Positions 39,068 through 48,374 are shown, numbered from the stretch's first letter. The stretch is 64,000 nt of DNA from Leptolyngbya sp. SIO1E4 (GCA_010672825.2 JAAHFU020000003.1:868001-932000); one strand, 5' to 3'. The notes: generated from the letters alone by a model not told the origin. Translations and numbers: made by a program.

Positions 39068-41593
39068 GTTGTATCTAATCCTTTCTTTTCTAAGAGAATT
39101 TGAAGGTTGTCTTTCACCCTCTGAGTATAAGGATGCTCTGGCCCTAGAATCTGTTCAAAAAGAGTTAGGGCTTGGGTGTAGAGGGGTTCGGCTTCTTCAT
39201 AGCGCCCTTGGGCATCGTAGAGCCCCGCGAGATTATTCAGACTGAGAGCGACATCAGGAATCGGGATGGTGCTGGCCCAATAGTTGCTGTCGCATTTCCA
39301 GGGCTTGGGTGTAGAGGGGTTCGGCCTCCTCATAGCGCCCTTGGGCATCGTAGAGCCCCGCGAGATTATTCAGACTGAGAGCGACATCAGGATGGCGCTG
39401 GCCCAATAGTTGCTGTCGCATTTCCAGGGCTTGGGTTAAGAGGGGTTCTGCCTCCTCATAGCGCCCTTGACCGTAGTAGAGCGACGCGAGATTATTCAAA
39501 CTGCTGGCGACAGAGGGATGGCTTTGGCCCAAGAGCTGCTGGTTCATTTCCAGGGCTTGGGTGAGGAGGGGTTCTGCCTCCTCATAGCGCCCTTGACCGT
39601 AGTAGAGCGACGCGAGATTATTCAGACTGCTGGCGACAGAGGGATGGCTTTGGCCCAAGAGCTGCTGGTTCATTTCCAGGGCTTGTTGGTAGAGGGGTTC
39701 TGCCTCCTCATAGCGCCCTTGGGACTCGTAGAGCGCCGCGAGATTATTCAGACTGCTGGCGACAGAGGGATGGCTTTGGCCCAAGAGCTGCTGGTTCATT
39801 TCCAGGGCTTGGGTGAGGAGGGGTTCTGCCTCCTCATAGCGCCCTTGACCGTAGTAGAGCCCCGCGAGATTATTCAAACTGGTGGCGACAGAGGGATGGC
39901 TTTGGCCCAAGAGCTGCTGTCTCATTTCCAGGGCTTGGGTGAGGAGGGGTTCTGCCTCCTCATAGCGCCCTTGAGACTCGTAGAGCGCCGCGAGATTATT
40001 CAGGCTGCCAGCGACCTGGGGATGGCGCTGACCCAACAGCTGCTGGGACATTTCCAGGGCTTGGTTTAAGAGGGGTTCGGCTTCCTCATAGCGTCCCTGT
40101 TCTTTGAAGTAGTAGCCGGTTGCATTTAGTAGCCCCGTAGCGGTTTCAGATGCCAGTTCATAGTCAGTCATCAGTTGAGCGGCAGCCTGAGCATGGGCAG
40201 CCAACCGATCGCACTGCGGCCAATTTTCAAGCTCCTGAGGATCAGGAAACACCGTTGCAATAGCCTCTATCGCCCCGGATGCCCATTGCTTCTGGCTCTC
40301 CTCATCCATTTCAGCCCTTAACACCGCCTGCACCAGGCGATGGATGCTCAGCGTTTTGGCCTGGGAATTACGGCGAATCAACGAAAACCGAGCCGCTTCA
40401 GCAATGGCTTTCAATAAAGCTACTTTGCTCTGAGCTGCTGCATTCAGGGCTTCTCCCAAGATCCCATCACCAACGCTAAAAATCTCTTCAGGAATCTCAT
40501 CGGGAGCCAGAAACGCGCATACTCTGAGCAAATCAGCCACTGTTGCATTCTGCTGAGTCACTTTGTCAAAAGCCAATTTGAAGGTGACGGTAACGCTGGG
40601 ATGATCCGGATCAAGTTGACCTCTTTCTCTGAGAAGCTCGGCTTTCTCAGCCTGAAATAGCGCTTGATATTCCTCCAGCGTCAAGACTTGCTCTTCGATA
40701 TAGGCACCCGCTTGATCCAGAGCCAGAGGTAACCCATCCATTTCCGCCACGATCGCTCTCGCCACCCCCACATCCGCCTCAGAAGCATCAGTTAGCCCCG
40801 CATCTTCGGAGAGCACCTTGGATCGCCGTAATAGAAATAGTGCCCCCTCATCCACTCCCATCTTGGTCACTTCCAGGGATTGAGCGATATCTCCGAGTGC
40901 CTGAGCCCGTGTTGTGAGCAGCAGATGTCCAGCCCCTCGAAGGGGAAGATACTGTCGCACCGCTCGCAGGTCATCCGCATTATCGATAACCAATAACCAG
41001 CCCTCATTCGCTTCCAACCACCGATTGACCAGCCCCACGACTGCAGGGCGATCAGTCGGGTCATAGCCCGGTAATTGCAGGGTTTGAGCAATATTGCTGT
41101 AGCCGGTGAGTAGTTCTTCTGCCGGTTCTGCCTTAACCCAAAAAATATGCTGGTATTCGCTTTGATAGCGATAAACATATTCCACCGCTGTCTGAGTCTT
41201 ACCGATACCGCCTAAGCCCTGAAAAGCCGCTCGCGGCTGGCGAGTCAGAGTAACGTGCATCTGCTCAAGCAAATCCTCTCGCCCTGTGAAGAAAGGATTC
41301 CGGGGATAGGGAACCAACCAATGGGTATCGGCAGGAATCGCACCGGAGAGAGTGGTTTCGAGGTCAACATAATTTGAAAGGAGGTCGAGAAAAGCCCGCA
41401 GTCCCGATCCCGTTGAACTTTCCACCCATTCCATCAGGGCTTTAGTGCGAAGTCCTTGAGCTGCCTGCCCACCTGGAACAATACCAGGGGCAGGGTTTGA
41501 GGTAAAAACCAACTCCTCAAACTGAGCCTGTGGCAAACCATTGAGGCATTGAATCAGCTTTAGCCTGGCCTCAGACGACAGCGCATCATCCAT
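39064..41593 (-). pseudogene. EAD-NB-ARC-TPR protein, frameshifted in the last TPR
   Basis: Homologue of 14,193. EAD (LIQCLNGLPQAQFEELVFTS, ALMEWVESSTGSGL), P-loop GLGGIGKTQTAVEY, Walker B LLVIDNADD, GLPLALDQAGAYI, then about nine kinesin-light-chain TPRs. The frame runs from 41,593 to a stop at 39,254 after LLGQHHPDS. The final TPR and the LEKKG-type C-terminus continue in another frame to 39,064. The break coincides with extra bases at about 39,255-39,262 (CATCCCGATTCCTGATG where the other repeats read CATCCTGATG), a 7-nt insertion. The shortened 779-residue product is probably still folded. Confidence 0.8.
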
Positions 41594-41624
41594 GATTCAA
41601 AAAGGGATATCAACATCAAAACTC

Positions 41625-41660
41625 AGAAAAGCGATGTGGGCTTGGCAATGGCGCTTTTCT
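41625..41660 (-). promoter_or_regulatory. leader hairpin of EAD-NB-ARC-TPR gene
   Basis: AGAAAAGCG and CGCTTTTCT, a 9-bp perfect stem, about 35 bp upstream of the start. The loop on the coding strand includes TGCCAAGCCC, also found in the loops upstream of the genes at 43,803 and 44,644. Confidence 0.6.
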
Positions 41661-41721
41661 GGAATCAGAGCGTTATCAAAGACTTCAGTTATTACAGCAG
41701 AAATTCAGAAATTTGCCGCGA

Positions 41722-43803
41722 TCACCGTGAGGGAAAGCTGGGGAGTTCTCCGGTGGCAAAATGCTTGCGTAGCAGGTCATGCATGAATCGATAACGACCC
41801 CCGACGCGTTGAATGAAGCGATGCTGAGCCGCATGGTCAAGGAAGCGCACACAGTCCCAGGGAAAGCTGCCTTCTCGTGCCAATAGGAGGCGTAGCATGT
41901 AATGTTTAATCACTGCTGACAGCCCGACACTCAGCCCGACAATCAGCCCGAAAATCAGCCCGACACTCAGCCCGACACTCAGCCCGCCAATCAGTCCGCC
42001 AATCAGCCCGACACTCAGCCCGACACTCAGCCCGCCAATCAGCCCGAAAATCAGTCCGCCAATCAGCCCGACACTCAAGATGATTGCGAGAGAGGTGTGA
42101 AGGGATTTTCGAATGCCCTGGTTAGGGAAGTTCTTTTCTTCCAGGTTGACTCGTTCTAGCCCGCCCATCAGCCCGACAATCAGCCCGCCCATCAGCCCGC
42201 CCATCAGCCCGCCACTCAGCCCGAAAATCAGCCCGAAAATCAGCGCGCCAATCAGCCCGAAAATCAGCCCGAAAATCAGCCCGTTTCTCATTGACCAAAT
42301 TAGTCTATCACTGGGCTCAATTGTCCTATCCGACCCGCCATTCAGCCAGACAATCAGCGCGCCCATCAGCCCGACAATCAGCCCGACAATCGGCTCGCCA
42401 CTCAGCCCGAAAATCAGCCCGCCCATCAGCCCGACAATCAGCCCGACAATCAGCCAGACAATCAGCCTGTATAACCGTTGACGCACTGGCGACAACCAGG
42501 ATGGCTGCATCTCTTCAATCAAATATTCAGTCTTTCCTGCTTTCTCCATCTGCTGGGCCAGCCAGTTGAGGTAATGCAATGTTTTGGGCTGACTCGGAGC
42601 TTGCTGGGGAGGATAAGCGCCTTGAAACCTTGGATCGCTCAGTTGTTTTTCAATATAGGCATTGAATAACTCTGCTTCATTGCGAATGGGCCTGCCCTGA
42701 TAAGCCACGACCAGCATGGTGAGAAAGAGCGGTTGACGGCTGAGATCTAATAATTCCGGACTTGCCTCAATGTTCTCCCAGAGACTAAAGCGGTTCAAAT
42801 CCCTCAGATAGTCCTGCATCTGACCTGGGGTGAGGGGTTGGATGTAGAGGGCCCCCTCGAGCTGAAAAAGGTCAACTTGACCTTTTTCGTACTCTTCCCG
42901 ACGACAGCACACAACGGTATAGGGATAGGCCTGGTCTTCTAAGAACTTATTGATGGCAACTACACATTTCCGGTGATTTTCTAATCCCAGCTCATCTAAG
43001 CCGTCTAAGAGGGGAATAACCCATTCATCTTGAAGCCATTGCTGACTAATTTTTGGAGGGACTTTATAAATCGCCTGAATTTGCTCAATCAGCCATTGCT
43101 CAATGGATGTACCTGCTTCCCAGGCAGAGAGTTCAAAGACAATGGGAAGAGGTTCTCGTTCATCCTGCTCAGCTTGAGTGAGTAAGTCATAGGCAAGGGC
43201 AACCAGCTCTGTGGTTTTACCCGACCCTGGTTCTCCCAAAATCAGCAGCTTGCCTTGCACATCCCTGCGCTCCATTACCGTGAGGAGACTTTGAGTTGGT
43301 TCCAGCTTTGCCTCTGAGATTTCTGGTACACCCAAGGGGCGAAACACGCGATTAACCGGACTATAGGCCGATTCAGCAGGAGGCTGAGTGTCTTCTGGAA
43401 TCAACTCTAATTGGGGTTGTCCTACCCTCTGACGCTGTTCCTCCATCTGTAGATCAATCTTGACGAGGTGACGTAGCGAGTTTTTTAAGCGAAGCTCGAT
43501 ATCTCCTTGCAACCGTCGTAAGAGCTTTGTGCGAATGGTTTGAGATTGTTGAGTGACTGCATCAACAGGGACAGTCACAATCTCTTCTAAAACCTGTTCT
43601 AGCTTAGATAGCCCACACCCGACAGGGCTTTCTGCCCATTCCAACAACGCTACCCCTCGGCTCCCTTGAGGTGCTGCATCCCCTGGAAGGACACTTTGAG
43701 GAGCATTGAGAAGGTAACGCAACTCCTCAAACTTTGGAGGCGGCAACCCATTGAGGGTTCGCACCAAAGTACGCTTTTTGGAAAAGGATCGCGGCTCAGA
43801 CAT
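41722..43803 (-). CDS. EAD-NACHT protein with glycine-rich multi-pass membrane domain
   Basis: A 693-residue protein. Residues 1-75 are the shared EAD (LVRTLNGLPPPKFEELRYLL, GVALLEWAESPVGCGL). NACHT at ~180-430: Walker A LILGEPGSGKTTELVALAY, Walker B VIPLLDGLDEL, LYIQPLTPGQMQDYL. Residues ~445-635 are a hydrophobic stretch of GLIVGLxxGLIFGL four-residue units forming several membrane helices, encoded by 12-nt DNA repeats. The end is a helical domain (FLDHAAQHRFIQRVGGRYRF, HDLLRKHFA). It may be a membrane-disrupting effector or sensor partnering with EAD-TIR. Confidence 0.8.
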   Translation of the reverse strand: MSEPRSFSKKRTLVRTLNGLPPPKFEELRYLLNAPQSVLPGDAAPQGSRGVALLEWAESPVGCGLSKLEQVLEEIVTVPVDAVTQQSQTIRTKLLRRLQGDIELRLKNSLRHLVKIDLQMEEQRQRVGQPQLELIPEDTQPPAESAYSPVNRVFRPLGVPEISEAKLEPTQSLLTVMERRDVQGKLLILGEPGSGKTTELVALAYDLLTQAEQDEREPLPIVFELSAWEAGTSIEQWLIEQIQAIYKVPPKISQQWLQDEWVIPLLDGLDELGLENHRKCVVAINKFLEDQAYPYTVVCCRREEYEKGQVDLFQLEGALYIQPLTPGQMQDYLRDLNRFSLWENIEASPELLDLSRQPLFLTMLVVAYQGRPIRNEAELFNAYIEKQLSDPRFQGAYPPQQAPSQPKTLHYLNWLAQQMEKAGKTEYLIEEMQPSWLSPVRQRLYRLIVWLIVGLIVGLMGGLIFGLSGEPIVGLIVGLMGALIVWLNGGSDRTIEPSDRLIWSMRNGLIFGLIFGLIGALIFGLIFGLSGGLMGGLMGGLIVGLMGGLERVNLEEKNFPNQGIRKSLHTSLAIILSVGLIGGLIFGLIGGLSVGLSVGLIGGLIGGLSVGLSVGLIFGLIVGLSVGLSAVIKHYMLRLLLAREGSFPWDCVRFLDHAAQHRFIQRVGGRYRFMHDLLRKHFATGELPSFPSR

Positions 43804-43837
43804 CCGTTAAGATGGGGCTATCAACATCAAATTCCAG

Positions 43838-43876
43838 AAAAGCGATCGCGGGCTTGGCAGTTTAGCGATCGCTTTT
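43838..43876 (-). promoter_or_regulatory. leader hairpin of EAD-NACHT gene
   Basis: AAAAGCGATCGC and GCGATCGCTTTT, a 12-bp perfect stem built on two HIP1-type sites, about 35 bp upstream of the start. The loop carries TGCCAAGCCC (coding strand). Upstream lies CAAGGCTTTAATAGAGCTA, shared with the leaders at 14,100 and 44,740. Confidence 0.65.
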
Positions 43877-43939
43877 TGCTTGTGTAGCTCTATTAAAGCC
43901 TTGAATCACTGGAACCGCACCCTGGCAAGGTATTTGCCT

Positions 43940-44644
43940 TTATCCAAACTGGTGCTCGATCGCCTTCACTAAGCGTTCAAATCCATCTGGCTCAAAATAG
44001 TCGAGCCAGTGATAATCCTGGAAATTGATGCCGTATTCGTTCTGGCGTAGCTCTGGAATTTGGCAATCATCTAATCGCAGGGGGATCAAATAAATCGTTC
44101 CAGGCGGCTTGTCAGCCAATTCATTCAAGGCCATCCTGAACTCTCGTTGAACGTAGCTTTGCTTGGCAACCGAGAGCTTAGATAGACAGGCGATGAAAAT
44201 ATCACTCTCTCGGATGGCTTTAGGAATTTCATCACGCCAGTTCTGACCTGGAAGTAAATCTTTTTCGTCTAGCCAGGGTTGATATCCCTGCTGCTTCAGG
44301 CGGTCATACAAACCTATAACGACATCTTTATCTTCCTTGGCATGGGCCAGGAAAATGCGAATCGCCTGTGTGCCAGTCTTCTGAATTTCGACGGCAGGAA
44401 CTTCAATAGTGGCAGGTTCATAGGTTGCCAAAAGGTTGAGAACAGTACGGAGGCCACATCCTGTCGGACCGTCAGCCCATTCTAATAGGCTTACTGCGCG
44501 GCTGGTTTGAGGGGCCTGACGACCAGGCAAAATGCCGGAAGGAGGATTGAGATTAAAGACTATAGTTTCAAAAGTTGCGGGTGGCAGTCTGCTGAGGGTT
44601 TGTAGCAGAGTCCGTCTTTCTGTTGGTGATAATGAATCAGACAT
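43940..44644 (-). CDS. EAD-TIR effector-type protein
   Basis: About 234 residues from MSDSLSPTERRTLLQTLSRL. Residues 1-78 are the shared EAD (PPATFETIVFNLNPPSGILP, VSLLEWADGPTGCGL). Residues ~92-234 form a TIR domain: IRIFLAHAKEDKDVVIGLYD, YQPWLDEKDLLPGQNW, IRESDIFIACLSKLSV with the candidate catalytic Glu in YVQREFRMAL. TIR effectors of bacterial immunity cleave NAD+ or make signalling nucleotides. The EAD would dock it on the NB-ARC and NACHT proteins with the same domain. A TTG 11 codons upstream is less likely. Confidence 0.85.
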   Translation of the reverse strand: MSDSLSPTERRTLLQTLSRLPPATFETIVFNLNPPSGILPGRQAPQTSRAVSLLEWADGPTGCGLRTVLNLLATYEPATIEVPAVEIQKTGTQAIRIFLAHAKEDKDVVIGLYDRLKQQGYQPWLDEKDLLPGQNWRDEIPKAIRESDIFIACLSKLSVAKQSYVQREFRMALNELADKPPGTIYLIPLRLDDCQIPELRQNEYGINFQDYHWLDYFEPDGFERLVKAIEHQFG

Positions 44645-44675
44645 CGTTAAAATAAAGCCATCAACATCAAATTTC

Positions 44676-44716
44676 AAAAAGCGATCGCGGGCTTGGCAGT
44701 TTAGCGATCGCTTTTT
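44676..44716 (-). promoter_or_regulatory. leader hairpin of EAD-TIR gene
   Basis: AAAAAGCGATCGC and GCGATCGCTTTTT, a 13-bp perfect stem with a 15-nt loop containing TGCCAAGCCC (coding strand), 32 bp before the ATG. The T-run after it makes it terminator-like, so it could act as an attenuator. Confidence 0.65.
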
Positions 44717-45020
44717 GCTTTGATAGCTCCATTAAAGCCTTGAGTTGCTAGAACAGCATCCCTAGCAGCGGCACAATCTAGATAAACAGCAGGGCTAGCT
44801 AACTCTTAGGTTTCTACTGTTTCAGATATTCTCTAGCGAGAGAGGCAAAAATTGACGGGAATATTCCCTCCGCCTCGATCGCAGCAACTTCATACCAGCC
44901 AGCGAATTGTGTTGATTCTGTATTTTTTGCTCTGGTTCAGTATTTTTGCTAAACCAGAACACCTGATCGCTGGCTAGCGTGAAAGTGTGACGGTCGCGGT
45001 GACAATTTGCCGCGAAAAGG
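44717..45020. other. junction between EAD island and plasmid-like element
   Basis: No gene seen. The left part (to about 44,770) repeats the EAD leader (ATTAAAGCCTTGAG). The right part has AT-rich sequence ahead of the sigma-factor gene, including a CTGGTT...AACCAG hairpin near 44,930-44,960. An element boundary probably lies here, but no att core was identified. Confidence 0.35.
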
Positions 45021-45779
45021 ATGAAACCCAACAACGCCACAGAGAAATTTTTTAGTGAGGCGAAACGACAAAATTCGCTGCGCCTCTTTAAGGAATACAG
45101 ATCAAGACCGTCTTTGCGTCTTAGAGATCGGCTTGTCAGGGCAAATTGGGGCCTTGTCGAGAAGGAGTCACGGCGCTGGGCGCACCAGTGCAATGAGCCC
45201 TTCGAGGATCTATGCCAAGAGGGCAGCTTTGGACTAATCCGTGCCATTGAAGAATTTGAGCCCAGCAGCGGTAATGCCTTCAGCAGCTTTGCAATCCCCT
45301 GGATTCGAGGCGCAATTCAGCACTACCTACGCGATAAAGGCTGGGGAACGCTGCGGCCACCCCGGCGAGTGGTAGAGCTGTACGCCAAAGTCAAAGGTGC
45401 TCAGCGTCGCCTCATTGCGCTGGGCCGTGACTTGCCAGATGGACAGGTTGCGGCGGGCCTGGGCATCGACCCTGAAAAATGGCGGTTTGTAAAGGAAGCC
45501 CGAGAGCAGCCCGCTCCCATCAGCCTGGATGAATCACCCCTTGAGGTAGAGGCTGAGGTTTCTGGGGCTGAAGATTTTGGATGGGTATATGAGCACCTTC
45601 ATCGCTTGCCGCCTGCTACGCGGGCCTGCGTTGTTGAGCGCGTGTTTGGGTCGCTCAGCGTTGTTGAAATCGCGGAGCGGCGGCAATTGCCAGAGCCGGT
45701 AGTTAAAGGGCTCATTGCAAACGGACTCGCGGTAATGAAGACCTGGATCGAGGAGGATCGGCGCTATGAAGACGGTTGA
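45021..45779 (+). CDS. sigma-70 family RNA polymerase sigma factor
   Basis: A 252-residue protein. Region 2: LVRANWGLVEKESRRWAHQC, FEDLCQEGSFGLIRAIEEFE, NAFSSFAIPWIRGAIQHYLR, the core-binding and -10 recognition helices. A region 3-like stretch (LPDGQVAAGLGIDPEKW) and region 4 (LPPATRACVVERVFGSLSVV) follow. No sigma 1.1, so a group 3/4-like factor, perhaps directing element genes. Overlaps the next gene by 14 nt. Confidence 0.85.
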   Translation: MKPNNATEKFFSEAKRQNSLRLFKEYRSRPSLRLRDRLVRANWGLVEKESRRWAHQCNEPFEDLCQEGSFGLIRAIEEFEPSSGNAFSSFAIPWIRGAIQHYLRDKGWGTLRPPRRVVELYAKVKGAQRRLIALGRDLPDGQVAAGLGIDPEKWRFVKEAREQPAPISLDESPLEVEAEVSGAEDFGWVYEHLHRLPPATRACVVERVFGSLSVVEIAERRQLPEPVVKGLIANGLAVMKTWIEEDRRYEDG

Positions 45780-46473
45780 GGTGGAGGGAGTCACGGTTGA
45801 CCGGCTGAGTCAACTCGAAGGCGAAATCCAAGATGGACTGGAGATGGTCTATCGAGGGAGCGCCAAAATGCAGCGGGCGCTTGCCGAAATCAGAGGACAT
45901 CAGCTCTGGACAGAAGTAGTGGATCGCTTTGAACAGCCTGTCTATACGAGTTTCAAGCACTATGTCGAGGTGCGATGGCATCTCGACAGACAAACTGCAA
46001 ATAAGCACGCTCTGGCAGGAGTGGTCGCCAACGAGATGCTCTCCGCTGGTGTCTCCGAAGAAAGGCTGCCCAACAAAACCTCTCAGCTACTGGAATTGAA
46101 GCCAGTCAAGCCAGAGCAGCGCCTAGAGGTACTGGAAACCGCTGAAGAGATGGGTGGCGGCAAAGCAACGGCAGCGACTATCAGAGCGGTGGTTGGTGAA
46201 TCGTACCGAGTTACTGAAGAGGGCAACCCTCACCACGGCAAAACAATCAGGGTGGAAGAACTAAAGCCAGGTGGCATCGCGATCGGACCAGGCGGTTTTC
46301 CCTTCCTGCCGGGGGAGCTAGAGCCAGCCAACCCCGTAGAGAAAGCCGTAAAGGTGGCCAAGCCCACCCTGCGCGATAAGGCTTCGGCTTACCGTGCACT
46401 GCTATGCCGCGTATTGCAATACGAGATCCCGGCAGAGCTGCGAGCCGACATAGAAGCAGCCCTGGCGGATTGA
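45766..46473 (+). CDS. plasmid-type regulator sharing a domain with the protein at 60,845
   Basis: A 235-residue protein. Residues 12-140 align with residues 55-180 of the protein at 60,845 (ALAEIRGHQLW, FKHYVEVRWHL, AEEMGGGKATAATIRA versus EEKLWQLDGYESFEAYCNAR, REAGGGKPTAKAIREA). The shared helical domain resembles ParB/KorB-like HTH segments in cyanobacterial plasmids, but no family is certain. Co-transcribed with the sigma factor. Confidence 0.5.
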   Translation: MKTVEVEGVTVDRLSQLEGEIQDGLEMVYRGSAKMQRALAEIRGHQLWTEVVDRFEQPVYTSFKHYVEVRWHLDRQTANKHALAGVVANEMLSAGVSEERLPNKTSQLLELKPVKPEQRLEVLETAEEMGGGKATAATIRAVVGESYRVTEEGNPHHGKTIRVEELKPGGIAIGPGGFPFLPGELEPANPVEKAVKVAKPTLRDKASAYRALLCRVLQYEIPAELRADIEAALAD

Positions 46474-46509
46474 TAGGAATGCTCCGGTAGAGCTAATCCG
46501 GACTACCTT

Positions 46510-46824
46510 GTGGAACAGCATGCACTGACTCTTCAACCTGAAACGATGCCGGTCTATCCGGACGTGGGGGCGTGGGATGAACTCGGGTTGATTGGGGTTA
46601 TCGCCTTTTTACTGGTCAAGGAAGGGGCTTCCTGGTTTCGGGCCAAGGAAGCCGCCGAAGATCAATTAGTAGCAACATTAGTGGCCGACTTAAGAGCTAC
46701 CCAAAAAGACTTACTAGAAAAGCTATTTGAACTCCATAATCGCCAGCATGAAGATTTGACTGCTGTTCGATCGGAGCTGGAGGGAATCCGGGAGCAACTA
46801 GAAACTATGGCCCGCGATCGCTAG
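46510..46824 (+). CDS. small membrane protein with coiled coil
   Basis: A 104-residue protein, GTG start (MEQHALTLQPETMPVYPDVG). One membrane segment (ELGLIGVIAFLLVKEG), then a long coiled coil (RATQKDLLEKLFELHNRQHE, LTAVRSELEGIREQLETMA). This is the layout of phage holin-associated or spanin-like proteins; function not certain. Convergent with the lipoprotein gene, overlapping by 4 nt. Confidence 0.5.
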   Translation: MEQHALTLQPETMPVYPDVGAWDELGLIGVIAFLLVKEGASWFRAKEAAEDQLVATLVADLRATQKDLLEKLFELHNRQHEDLTAVRSELEGIREQLETMARDR

Positions 46825-47096
46825 GGTGCCGAATAGTCTGGAGTCGGTTTGTCGGTTGGACTCATCAACCCTTTTGGCGCTTCATGAATCTGTTCCATGA
46901 AGATCCCCTCAGGGCACCGGCCATGAACCTTATCCAGACTCCTGTTTGTGCCATCAGAACAAATTCCATCACTCAAGGGACTGGCCTGTTGCTCAGCTCT
47001 TGTTTTTTGAATCTCTGGAGAAACGGCATGAGTAAATGAGCAAGCGCTCAAACCTGTGATGATGAAGAGTAGAATTCCTGTGTATTTGTAATTCAC
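46821..47096 (-). CDS. small lipoprotein
   Basis: A 91-residue protein with a lipoprotein signal (KYTGILLFIITGLSACS, lipobox LSAC with Cys-19). The mature part has three further Cys (ICSDGTNRSLDKVHGRCPEG). Last gene of the leftward envelope cluster. Function unknown. Confidence 0.65.
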   Translation of the reverse strand: MNYKYTGILLFIITGLSACSFTHAVSPEIQKTRAEQQASPLSDGICSDGTNRSLDKVHGRCPEGIFMEQIHEAPKGLMSPTDKPTPDYSAP

Positions 47097-47123
47097 GAAG
47101 TGTTCAGCTCCTAAATTCTTTCT

Positions 47124-48374
47124 CTACTGGACTTGCTCCAAGACTTCGTTCACTCTGCGCTTTTGATCGGCCCGCACGTTCCCTATCGAATTACCCAGCC
47201 CAGGTGCCTCTAACTGCCCTGTCGCCGGGTTGATAAAGGCTTGAGAGCGCGCGTCGATGATTTCTTGCGGTGATGGGTCAGCAGTGGATAGCCTCATCAC
47301 AAAGTCGTCCCCGGCGAGTGGTGCCTGATTCCATAAATCGAGGGCGCTGGCCAGCGCAGCCTTAGATAAGGGTTGACCAAACTTGTCAACAGCTTTTTGT
47401 TGGATGCTTGATTCTGCGTTGCGCAGCCGTTCTATCTGTTTGGCGTCGGCTTCTTCCGGTGAGCTGGCCCCATGCTGATAGGAGAACGCGCCTATGTTCG
47501 ATGCACCATTACCCGGATCGATGTGACCAAAGTAAGCAGGGTTAGGGGTGCAATCATCACCCTTGGTACCCTCAGCATTGCCGATCGCACACGTCAATTC
47601 TTCATCAGAGAGTAGCGATTGAAACGGAACAGCGGCCTGGTCGATCTCCTTGAGAGTCTTCGGCGCCTGACCCGTCATGGCCCATTGCAGATAGCCTTTC
47701 TGCGGCTTCTGATAGTCACCCGTAACGCTGTCCATCTGCGACCAATGCAGGTGAGGCCCAGTGCTGCCCCCAGTGTTGCCAGTGGCGCCGATGACCGCGC
47801 CCCCATGGTGCAACCCGGTAATGCATTTCGATAGATGCATGGCTTGAAAGACGAGGCCCGGAATGTCTGGGCTGCTAATTTCGGCATACGTGCCCGCGCC
47901 CCCCGGCTGATTTTTGCAGTCTACTTTTACCCGTGATGAGCGCTTACCCGGGGCATGGATGGCGACCCCGGTTTCGGTGGGCAGGTCAACACCGTTGTGA
48001 AAACGCACGTCGCCATGGATGGGGTGAACGCGATCGCCATAGCCAGAGTTCACTTGATACCCGGCTATCTCGTCCCCCACCTCAACGGGTGCCAAGGCTT
48101 CTGGGGGCAGGATGCCGATTGCTTCCAAGGCAGGGGGTGCCTCGTAGACGGTAATTGGCCCCAGCTTGATTTCTCGCCCTTCGTGCAGGCTGACATCCAT
48201 TTGTTTGTTGAGGCCCGGTATCAGCATCGGTGTGGCCAACAATCCCACCAGGGAGATCGCCCCTAATTGGATAGCCCGTTCGTTGCGCTCCCGCCGCTGG
48301 CAGATATGCCATTGCAGATCGGGCGATAGCTGGTCAAAGTCAGGTTTTTGGGGTTTAGCGGTTGAGGTCAGCAC
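47124..48374 (-). CDS. M23-family metallopeptidase
   Basis: A 416-residue protein. A membrane anchor near residue 40 (LGAISLVGLLATPMLIPGL) is followed by LytM/M23: GYGDRVHPIHGDVRFHNGVD, QAMHLSKCI and TGPHLHW give the zinc ligands. The C-terminal ~180 residues (FGHIDPGNGASNIGAFSYQH, AALASALDLWNQAPLAGDDF) may be a lysozyme-like or cargo domain. It cuts peptidoglycan, as needed for DNA transfer or virion release. Downstream of a P-loop ATPase in the same operon. Confidence 0.85.
   Translation of the reverse strand: MLTSTAKPQKPDFDQLSPDLQWHICQRRERNERAIQLGAISLVGLLATPMLIPGLNKQMDVSLHEGREIKLGPITVYEAPPALEAIGILPPEALAPVEVGDEIAGYQVNSGYGDRVHPIHGDVRFHNGVDLPTETGVAIHAPGKRSSRVKVDCKNQPGGAGTYAEISSPDIPGLVFQAMHLSKCITGLHHGGAVIGATGNTGGSTGPHLHWSQMDSVTGDYQKPQKGYLQWAMTGQAPKTLKEIDQAAVPFQSLLSDEELTCAIGNAEGTKGDDCTPNPAYFGHIDPGNGASNIGAFSYQHGASSPEEADAKQIERLRNAESSIQQKAVDKFGQPLSKAALASALDLWNQAPLAGDDFVMRLSTADPSPQEIIDARSQAFINPATGQLEAPGLGNSIGNVRADQKRRVNEVLEQVQ

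Noticed and set aside
39467-40069. Rightward frame opposite the TPR repeats
   Set aside because: A shadow of the TPR repeats (GFCLLIAPLTVVERREIIQT units).
42113-42569. Rightward frames opposite the glycine-rich membrane region
   Set aside because: Repeat shadows of the 12-nt units (ISPTISPP strings).
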